Virus record (IMG/VR): IMGVR_UViG_3300047359_000299
Coordinates: 1-30,705 of that record
Length of the DNA stretch: 30,705 nucleotides
Reading direction: 5' to 3' (one strand)
Origin: a virus
Both the position numbers and the translations under genes were made by a program. The stretch's first letter is position 1; each line of letters opens with the position of its first letter. Shown here one piece after another: positions 16,081 to 21,411 of this stretch. The notes under the pieces were generated by a model. That model made no database searches. It was not told the DNA's origin and worked only from the letters and a program-made list of their open reading frames with translations.

Positions 16081-16081
16081 T
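16054..16081 (+). promoter_or_regulatory. Consensus sigma70 promoter of the hypermodification operon
   Basis: Perfect TTGACA and perfect TATAAT are spaced by 16 bases, the closest match to consensus in the window. The ATG of the TET/JBP-like gene follows 27 bases after the -10 box. The five genes downstream overlap one another, so this single promoter probably drives all of them, early in infection and by host-type RNA polymerase. Confidence 0.85.
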
Positions 16082-16107
16082 GGTAGTATAGTGATTGAGG
16101 AATTGAT

Positions 16108-17502
16108 ATGGAACATGTAACGATTGGCGGTCGACCTTGGCAGAAGTTCAAGGGTGATGAGGGGCAAGACGTTTACGTCGCTCTGTTCACTGAAGACCAG
16201 TCAGAACTTCTTGGGCAGTATGCAACTGAAGACTCTTATGATATGGTCGTCGATTCAGATGCAGACTTCTACTTGCCTTCTGGTGGTATGGAAGAAGAAC
16301 CACTGGACGAGGAGCGTATCGCGTTCAAATTCCGCAAAGGCGTCTTCACCCAAGAAGAACAGTTGGGTGCATATGAAGGTTTGTACGGTGCCGCTATTGA
16401 ATCAAATAACCGTGGTCTAGCAGCAGGTCCAAGAGAGGACTCGCAAGGCAACCGTGACTGGGTGACTACATACCAATCGAATGTCCTTGGTTGGTATGAG
16501 CAAGGACAACCGCCAAACATTGACGGTTCCGATCCTCTCGCTGAGTTTGCTGCACAACAAGTAGACGACGAGATTCGTGGCGGTGTTTGGTTGCGCACTA
16601 AGGTTGAACCAGAGTTCGGATCGTACAAGGAGTTCTTTCCGATACTTGAAGCAAAGATAAAAGGGATGAGTCTTGAAGATGCTGCGTTATATGCTAAAGA
16701 AATTAGAATGGATTTTATTTCGGATACATCTTATGCTACTGCTATTTGGAGCGGTATTGCTGGTTTCTATGGTCGCTATCCTCGCATTCCTTACGGTAGG
16801 GCCACTGCATATACTGATCATCACCGAGAAACATTTGAGAAGTGCTATGCGTTTGCACGGAAGTTGGAACAAACTTTTAAAGAGTTACTTCCAGTCCGGC
16901 ATCAACGCCAGCAAGAGTTTGCTGACAAGGTTGACCCGAAGTTCCTGATCGCCGAAGACACAACCTTCACTACCATCACTGTCAATACCACCAGCAAAGA
17001 CCGCAATGCTCGCATGGCGTGTCACCGTGACGCTGGTTCTCTGAACGAAGGGTTCTCCAACCTGACGGTGATAAGTGACGGCAAGAAAGACTGGAAGGGT
17101 GGATACCTTGTCTGTCCCGAAGTCCGTGCTGCTATCAATGTGCGTCCAGGCGATCTACTGCTCGTTGACAACATGCGAGTCATTCACGGTAACACCCCGA
17201 TTGAAGCACCTGACACTGGTGTGGATGATCTGCTGCGTATGTCCCTCGTGTTCTACTTCCGAGAGGACATGGCGAAGTTGGGCACTTGGGAATATGAGCA
17301 CCTGCGCCGTGCCTACGTCGACTCTCGCCGCAAGAACGAAGAACACAAACTGTGGCGACCATATTGGAACGGAGTGTCGCCTTCTATGTGGGGTGAACAA
17401 GAGTGGTACGATTGGTTGACAGTTGAAGGTGGTGAGTCTATGGTCCGTCAATACCACCCTGAAGCATTTGAAGTTGCTGGATCACTAGAGGACTTCTTCT
17501 AA
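16108..17502 (+). CDS. TET/JBP-family 2OG-Fe(II) dioxygenase (DNA base hydroxylase)
   Basis: This is predicted to oxidise the 5-methyl group of a pyrimidine in DNA (5-methylcytosine or thymine). The dioxygenase domain is in the C-terminal half of 464 residues: FTTITVN near 287, CHRDAG with Fe ligands His306 and Asp308, WKGGYLVCPE near 329, INVRPGDLLL, the distal ligand in VIHGNTPI (His360), and RMSLVFYFRED with Arg377 for 2-oxoglutarate. The 'HxD...GG.LV.PE...GD...HGN.PI...R.SLV.Y.RE' series is that of TET/JBP proteins, not of generic prolyl hydroxylases. The N-terminal ~200 residues are not recognised and may be a substrate or DNA-binding part. It ends AGSLEDFF, a possible sliding-clamp-binding tail. 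It is first in a five-gene overlapping operon. No cytosine methyltransferase lies in the window. Confidence 0.85.
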   Translation: MEHVTIGGRPWQKFKGDEGQDVYVALFTEDQSELLGQYATEDSYDMVVDSDADFYLPSGGMEEEPLDEERIAFKFRKGVFTQEEQLGAYEGLYGAAIESNNRGLAAGPREDSQGNRDWVTTYQSNVLGWYEQGQPPNIDGSDPLAEFAAQQVDDEIRGGVWLRTKVEPEFGSYKEFFPILEAKIKGMSLEDAALYAKEIRMDFISDTSYATAIWSGIAGFYGRYPRIPYGRATAYTDHHRETFEKCYAFARKLEQTFKELLPVRHQRQQEFADKVDPKFLIAEDTTFTTITVNTTSKDRNARMACHRDAGSLNEGFSNLTVISDGKKDWKGGYLVCPEVRAAINVRPGDLLLVDNMRVIHGNTPIEAPDTGVDDLLRMSLVFYFREDMAKLGTWEYEHLRRAYVDSRRKNEEHKLWRPYWNGVSPSMWGEQEWYDWLTVEGGESMVRQYHPEAFEVAGSLEDFF

Positions 17503-18182
17503 TGTGTGGTGTACTTGCTGTTAGTATGAAAGGTGTCTCTGTTAGGGATCTGGAACAGATCAGGAACCTGTTTATACAATCTATGATCAGGGGCAAACAT
17601 GCAACTGGAGTTACATACTATAAAAATGGCGAGTTACATACAATCAAAGAACCCATAACTGCTATGCAGTTTATGTCCAAGTACGACCCTCAAGACTTTG
17701 TAGATGAGAATGGAGATGTGACCCTCATCGGACACACTCGGTACTCAACGTCAGACCGCAAACACAACCAACCCTTCCAAGGTGATAAAATCTCCATTGC
17801 ACACAACGGTGTTATCTCACAAGACCCAGAAGTTTGGGAGTATGAGACAGAGACACGTAATGACTCTGAGTTGATCTTGCGTTGTATAGAAAATGGTGAC
17901 AACCCTGTCGAAGTCTACAAGAAACGCAGCATGGCATGTGTTGCTATTGAACTGGAAAATGGGTCTCCCTTCCTTCGCGCATGGCGTAACCGAGAAAGAC
18001 CTTTATGGTACTTCAGCAAGTTGCGGAATGTAGTGTTTGCATCTACTTCTGACATACTGAAGCGTTCCGGTTTTGATGAATCACATACTCGGACTACTCC
18101 GTTGATCGAATATAACTGGCGCGGTGAATGTGTCCAAGATCAAAGTTCTTATGACCCAGAGTTGAAGGATCTGCAACCATGA
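17502..18182 (+). CDS. Class II glutamine amidotransferase domain protein (stand-alone)
   Basis: This Ntn-hydrolase-type glutaminase releases ammonia from glutamine for a partner enzyme. The nucleophile is Cys2, exposed after removal of Met1 (MCGVLAVS). Other class II signatures are RGKHATGV (30-37), GHTRYST (77-83), HNQPF (88-92), AHNGVI (100-105) and TRNDSELI (118-125). It has 226 residues, just the glutaminase domain; the synthetase domain found in GlmS, PurF or AsnB is missing. Ammonia or a glutamine-derived amide must therefore be passed to another protein, most simply one of the operon partners. Its ATG overlaps the stop of the TET/JBP-like gene by one base and its end overlaps the next gene (ATGA). 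Confidence 0.88.
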   Translation: MCGVLAVSMKGVSVRDLEQIRNLFIQSMIRGKHATGVTYYKNGELHTIKEPITAMQFMSKYDPQDFVDENGDVTLIGHTRYSTSDRKHNQPFQGDKISIAHNGVISQDPEVWEYETETRNDSELILRCIENGDNPVEVYKKRSMACVAIELENGSPFLRAWRNRERPLWYFSKLRNVVFASTSDILKRSGFDESHTRTTPLIEYNWRGECVQDQSSYDPELKDLQP

Positions 18183-18823
18183 TTCGATACACGCAAGAAC
18201 AAGTTGAGAAGTTGCTAGAGACACAACCAGAGGGCACGAATACAAAGTTCCTCAAGTCCTCGCACAACCTGTGGTTTAGGTTCAAGAACTACGTGAAGAA
18301 CCCTCCATTTGTGTTAGAGGACGCTGGAGTACCTGTTGCTCTGGTGTTCATTACTTTCTCGCAACGGTCCAAGTATGCTAACCTGTACGAGATCGTCACC
18401 CTTGAGGGCAAGGAAGGTTGTGGATATGCTTCTGAGGTTTACTGGGAAGTTATGAAGGCAGCACACGAGGCGGGTATGGAGAGACTGAAGATGTCTTGTA
18501 CTCCATCCTCTGTGACTTGGCACAAGCGCAACGGTACAATCTTCTGGGCAGTTGACCCTTCTGGTTCCCTGCGCGTCGACCAACCTCTGTTCCCTACCAT
18601 ACAAGAGCAACTCGCCTTCCGTGAGAGGGCAGTCAATGACCCATCAATCTCCCTGCCTGTCACAAAGGTTCTTGACAAACTGAAGGAAGAGGGCGTTGAG
18701 TCTCATGGGTTTGGGCAGAAGAAAATTGACAAGGTTGAAACTGCCATAAGTTCGGTCGGCGAATACTGGTTGCGCCATGCTCTATTTGAACCAACGCACT
18801 ACTCGTTGGACGCTTTCCTGTGA
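18179..18823 (+). CDS. GNAT-like acyltransferase
   Basis: This 214-residue protein has a GNAT-type core: a strand pair (PVALVFITFSQRS, ANLYEIVTLEG), an acetyl-CoA loop-like KEGCGYASEVYWEVMKAAHEAGM, a strand (RLKMSCTP), then WHKRNGTIFWAVDPSGSLRVDQPLF, resembling the closing strands of GNAT enzymes that carry a 'fyek.Gf.fw' segment. GNAT proteins are known partners in phage DNA base-modification clusters, where they may acylate an amine on a base; that role is inferred here from context. The C-terminal third is helical and ends HYSLDAFL, another possible clamp-binding tail. It overlaps both neighbours (ATGA upstream, GTGA downstream). Confidence 0.7.
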   Translation: MIRYTQEQVEKLLETQPEGTNTKFLKSSHNLWFRFKNYVKNPPFVLEDAGVPVALVFITFSQRSKYANLYEIVTLEGKEGCGYASEVYWEVMKAAHEAGMERLKMSCTPSSVTWHKRNGTIFWAVDPSGSLRVDQPLFPTIQEQLAFRERAVNDPSISLPVTKVLDKLKEEGVESHGFGQKKIDKVETAISSVGEYWLRHALFEPTHYSLDAFL

Positions 18824-19806
18824 GCGAAGAAACATTTATAAAGTGGTTTGGTCGAGGTCTTGAGATACAAGACGTTGACCCTGCCCTAGATATGTCGAAC
18901 TATTTCTTCAACCGTTTTGAGTACAACTCAGAACAACAACTTTGGATAACATGGATCTATGGCACCACATATCATTGGCCCACTGCTTATGTCATTTGGA
19001 ATGAGTTTCCTGATATGGAACTCGTCGGAGTGGAACGTCTACGGGATTGGAATAATTCTAATTACTCTCGTCTTCGTTATCAAACTGATACTAAATGGAA
19101 TAAAGGACACCTCGCAGACCAATTCATATCATATAAACAGTTTGTCGGAGGAAGACCCCAAAGAGAAGCACTGACGGAAAACTTCGTCGGCGACCCTGTT
19201 AAGGATTTCTACACTCTCTGGGATACTATCAACAACCTACACAAGTTTGGTCGATACACTTCTTGGTTCTATATTCAAGCACTCAAACAGACATGCAATA
19301 TTCCTGTCGACGTAGACAGTCTCTGGTTGCACGACTACAGTGGTTCCAAGTCGCACCGTAATGGTCTGTGTTATGCAGTTGGTAAACCTGAGTGGGTTGA
19401 CAGTAAGGCGAACCGAGTCAAACTCGACGCCACACAGATTGACTTCCTTGAGGGCAAAGGTCGAGAGATGCTTGAAGAAGTTAAACTCCGATATCCCCAC
19501 GTTGCTGACAAGGCAGACTTCTTCGCTATGGAGACATCTCTCTGCTCGTTTAAGAAGTTGTTTCGCCGCAGTCGTGGGCGATACCTTGGATACTACCTTG
19601 ACCGCCAAGCAGAGGAGATCAACAAAGTCGCCGCTGATAAGTGGGATGGCATTGATTGGCAACCTCTTTGGGACTCGCGCAATGAAGTGGTTGACTTTTC
19701 ATGGTTAATGGGTAGAATAGATTCTAATCTATACAATATCTTTCTCGACACAGGTGACTTTGAACCTCGTGATAGAGGAACAGGACTTGAGGAGTTCTTC
19801 GTATGA
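18820..19806 (+). CDS. Putative DNA base-modifying enzyme (possible alpha-glutamyl/putrescinyl thymine pyrophosphorylase-like)
   Basis: This 328-residue helix-rich protein is rich in Trp, Tyr and Arg. Notable segments are NYFFNRFEYNSEQQLWITW with IYGTTYHWPTAYVIWNEFPD after it, FVGDPVKDFYTLWDTINNLHKFGRYTSWFYIQAL, WLHDYSGSKSHRNGLCYAVG, and ETSLCSFKKLFRRSRGRYLGYYLDRQAEEI. The '(FGRYTSW)...L' helix pair and its place next to a P-loop kinase recall the glycosylase-related pyrophosphorylase families that install amines on hydroxymethylated bases in phage DNA. This is an inference, not a firm match. The start is GTG 18820, overlapping the upstream stop. The protein ends GTGLEEFFV, like the tails of gp55 and of the TET/JBP-like protein. 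Its TGA overlaps the kinase start. If it is not a pyrophosphorylase, it is an unrecognised DNA-modification partner. Confidence 0.55.
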   Translation: MSEETFIKWFGRGLEIQDVDPALDMSNYFFNRFEYNSEQQLWITWIYGTTYHWPTAYVIWNEFPDMELVGVERLRDWNNSNYSRLRYQTDTKWNKGHLADQFISYKQFVGGRPQREALTENFVGDPVKDFYTLWDTINNLHKFGRYTSWFYIQALKQTCNIPVDVDSLWLHDYSGSKSHRNGLCYAVGKPEWVDSKANRVKLDATQIDFLEGKGREMLEEVKLRYPHVADKADFFAMETSLCSFKKLFRRSRGRYLGYYLDRQAEEINKVAADKWDGIDWQPLWDSRNEVVDFSWLMGRIDSNLYNIFLDTGDFEPRDRGTGLEEFFV

Positions 19807-20342
19807 AAGTGATCTATCTTATTGGAGTCCCAGGGACTGGTAAGTCTACCATTATCAAAGAGTACATGAAGCATGCCGATTGGAAAACAGAACGTCCTAT
19901 CGACCTGCTTGATACTCACGTCTGTGGTGCTATTCGTATTCTTGGTAAGTACGAGGAAGGCGAGACATTCAGTGGCACTGATAGACTCAGCATGGCAGTA
20001 GCGCCAAAGGCAATTGAGTGGATCTCTACCAAACCAGATGAACTCATCATCGGTGAAGGTGATCGCTTGAACAACGCAGGTTTCTTTGAAGCATGTGGTG
20101 ACTCACTGACAATCATCCACCTAACCGTTTCTGATGCCGAACGTGAACGTCGGTACAAGGAACGTGGTTCTGACCAGTCTGAGAAATTCATCCAGACTAC
20201 ACGCACCAAGTGCGCCAACATCGTTGAAAAGTTCGGCGATCAACAAACTCTGTTCGGAGAGGAGAAAGGTTGCATCGTTGAAATGCCACACGAAACTCCA
20301 GAAGACACAGAGGAGATAATCAACTTCATCCTAACCTGTTGA
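19803..20342 (+). CDS. P-loop kinase (candidate hydroxymethyl-base DNA kinase)
   Basis: This is a 179-residue nucleotide-kinase-like P-loop protein. Walker A is GVPGTGKS at residues 8-15. DELIIGEGDRL (around 78) supplies a Walker B-like strand, HLTVSDAERERRYKERGSDQSEKF is a lid-like arginine-rich segment, and the C-terminal helix EEIINFILTC closes the fold. Kinases of this size work next to pyrophosphorylases in phage thymidine hypermodification, phosphorylating the hydroxymethyl group on the base; the same job fits here, by context only. Its last codon and stop (TGTTGA) are the first six bases of promoter repeat copy A, so its end was probably shaped by that cassette. It ends the five-gene operon. 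Confidence 0.7.
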   Translation: MKVIYLIGVPGTGKSTIIKEYMKHADWKTERPIDLLDTHVCGAIRILGKYEEGETFSGTDRLSMAVAPKAIEWISTKPDELIIGEGDRLNNAGFFEACGDSLTIIHLTVSDAERERRYKERGSDQSEKFIQTTRTKCANIVEKFGDQQTLFGEEKGCIVEMPHETPEDTEEIINFILTC

Positions 20343-20412
20343 TTTGCTTCAAGTTATTCAGGTTTGTCTTTGGACGTGATCTGACCGATAATAGTATCTG
20401 AATTGAGGAGAA
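20337..20412 (+). repeat. Promoter cassette repeat, copy A
   Basis: This 76-base element is almost identical (two mismatches by eye) to copy B at 21332-21407 and shares its second half with copy C at 23709-23752. It contains, in order, TGTTGA (used as the Cys-stop end of the upstream kinase gene), a -35 TTGTCT (20364-20369), a 17-base spacer, a -10 GATAAT (20387-20392), and GAGGAGAA as ribosome binding site for the ATG at 20417. In this copy AACCTG (20333-20338) and CAGGTT (20359-20364) can pair around the first part, as a weak hairpin. Confidence 0.85.
20364..20392 (+). promoter_or_regulatory. Sigma70-like promoter in repeat copy A
   Basis: TTGTCT, 17-base spacer, GATAAT, then AGTATC. It serves the gene at 20417 and probably the small membrane-protein genes up to 21337. 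Confidence 0.68.
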
Positions 20413-20416
20413 GAAT

Positions 20417-20692
20417 ATGACAGATTCAAATTCGTGGTATGGCACTCGTCCATACACCAGTGACACCCAAGTGCATGTTGTATGGTTATGCCAGCGCGAT
20501 GAACCGAACTTAATGGTCGGCACCTTCGCCACGTTCGAAAGGGCGGAGCAAGAAGTTGAGTGGATCGCTGATGCGGTCAGAAACCAGACCAGTATGAACA
20601 CCCTCGTCACAGACTTTCACTCCGTTGAAGATCTTGTCGAAGGCACTGTCTCTTCAAGCACATTCATCCAAACTGTTCCTGTAAAGATTTGA
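20417..20692 (+). CDS. Small protein of unknown function
   Basis: The 91-residue product has one strand-helix unit (TQVHVVWLCQRDEPNLMVGTF, ERAEQEVEWIADAVRNQ) and a hydrophilic C-terminal part. No family is recognised. The start is firm because GAGGAG from the repeat cassette stands just upstream. It is the first gene behind promoter copy A and precedes three very small membrane or leftover genes. Confidence 0.65.
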   Translation: MTDSNSWYGTRPYTSDTQVHVVWLCQRDEPNLMVGTFATFERAEQEVEWIADAVRNQTSMNTLVTDFHSVEDLVEGTVSSSTFIQTVPVKI

Positions 20693-20706
20693 CTTGGTGA
20701 TTTAAA

Positions 20707-20826
20707 ATGACTGATTGGGAACTTGCTTGGACAATGGTTTTAATTTGGGTGTTTTGCACTTCTTTAATGATAGTTTTACAGGGCGATAAATATGACACCA
20801 AGAGAAAGGAGCAACAAGATGTTTAA
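20707..20826 (+). CDS. Very small single-span membrane protein
   Basis: This is a 39-residue ORF that begins MTDWELAWTMVLIWVFCTSL and continues MIVLQGDKYDTKRKEQQDV. A single hydrophobic helix of about 20 residues is followed by a charged tail, so an inner-membrane protein with a cytoplasmic C-terminus is likely. It begins 14 bases after the upstream stop, and its last bases overlap the next gene start (ATG 20819). No clear ribosome binding site is present (GGTGATTT only). Function is unknown. Short membrane proteins of this type in phages can act in superinfection exclusion or lysis control, but nothing here shows that. Confidence 0.5.
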   Translation: MTDWELAWTMVLIWVFCTSLMIVLQGDKYDTKRKEQQDV

Positions 20827-21157
20827 AACAATTGGATTTTGGATTTACGATTTATATAACTTCTTCTTTGATCTAAAGATCAATCCTCTGAGATACATAC
20901 CTAACCCATTCACGCAGTTTATACTGATGTTTTATCTCAGTGTGATGTGGAGCGTGGTATTCACAATATGGGCAGGCAATACCATTTACTATGGTATTGG
21001 CAGCGTTGGAGGGCATCTGTTGGTGATCGCGGCATTCTTTATTACAGCACTGATCTTTCAGGATGCTGAGAAGAACGGACATCTCTGGGTGAAACGATCC
21101 CGAGGCACTACCACCTCAAAGAATAAGGGTGTATGGGATCTGGAGAAAGAGGGATAA
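20819..21157 (+). CDS. Small multi-span membrane protein, unknown function
   Basis: The 112-residue product begins MFKTIGFWIYDLYNFFFDL, followed by two strongly hydrophobic segments (FTQFILMFYLSVMWSVVFTIW and GGHLLVIAAFFITALIF) and a basic C-terminal tail (KRSRGTTTSKNKG). Two membrane spans and an amphipathic N-terminus are likely. ATG 20819 is chosen over the in-frame ATG at 20792 because AAGGAG lies exactly seven bases upstream. Its stop shares a base with the next ATG (TAATG). It may be an envelope protein acting on the host membrane; no family is recognised. Confidence 0.68.
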   Translation: MFKTIGFWIYDLYNFFFDLKINPLRYIPNPFTQFILMFYLSVMWSVVFTIWAGNTIYYGIGSVGGHLLVIAAFFITALIFQDAEKNGHLWVKRSRGTTTSKNKGVWDLEKEG

Positions 21158-21300
21158 TGGAAGATATTTTAGTAATTCTCGGCGTGGGGTGTCTCATGAT
21201 GACGCCCATGATTTTTGGCGCAATCACTGTGATATACTCCATAGAAGTAACCAAGGACATTGGCAACATAATCAAGGAGAATGAGTATGAAGAAAACTGA
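21157..21300 (+). CDS. Very small membrane protein
   Basis: This 47-residue protein begins MEDILVILGVGCLMMTPMIF and continues GAITVIYSIEVTKDIGNII, ending with a charged tail. One long hydrophobic helix is evident. The start overlaps the upstream stop by one base, and AGAGGGATA just upstream gives a usable ribosome binding site. Too short for the usual gene-length limits, but context and coupling support it. Function unknown. Confidence 0.55.
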   Translation: MEDILVILGVGCLMMTPMIFGAITVIYSIEVTKDIGNIIKENEYEEN

Positions 21301-21337
21301 AATTCCCATCAAGGTTTTATCTTCCGTAAGTTGTTGA
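21287..21337 (+). pseudogene. Truncated gene start running into promoter repeat B
   Basis: A textbook ribosome binding site (AAGGAG, 21274-21279) stands seven bases before ATG 21287, but the frame (MKKTEIPIKVLSSVSC) ends after 16 codons. Its TGT TGA end is the first six bases of repeat copy B. The kinase gene at 19803 ends in the same way in copy A. The reading frame looks like the 5' stub of a gene whose remainder was replaced when the cassette arrived; it could also be a functional micropeptide. Confidence 0.4.
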
Positions 21338-21407
21338 TTTGCTTCAAGTTATTCAGGTTTGTCTTTGGACGTGATTTGAACGATAATAGTATCTGAATTG
21401 AGGAGAA
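21332..21407 (+). repeat. Promoter cassette repeat, copy B
   Basis: This is the 76-base counterpart of copy A: TGTTGA stop, AT-rich lead, promoter (TTGTCT 21359-21364, GATAAT 21382-21387) and AGGAGAA ribosome binding site before ATG 21412. Upstream it shares GTAAGTTGTTGAT (21326-21338) with copy C (23676-23688). Copies B and C directly flank the zinc-peptidase/VWA gene. Confidence 0.85.
21359..21387 (+). promoter_or_regulatory. Sigma70-like promoter in repeat copy B
   Basis: TTGTCT, 17-base spacer, GATAAT, then AGTATC, identical over its whole length to copy C. It serves the VWA protein gene at 21412. Confidence 0.68.
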
Positions 21408-21411
21408 ATTG

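Noticed and set aside
20785-20792. GATAAATA as a cyanophage-type late promoter for the membrane protein gene
   Set aside because: It lies in the 39-codon ORF, has one mismatch to the exact octamers found elsewhere in the window, and the unit already has the cassette promoter.
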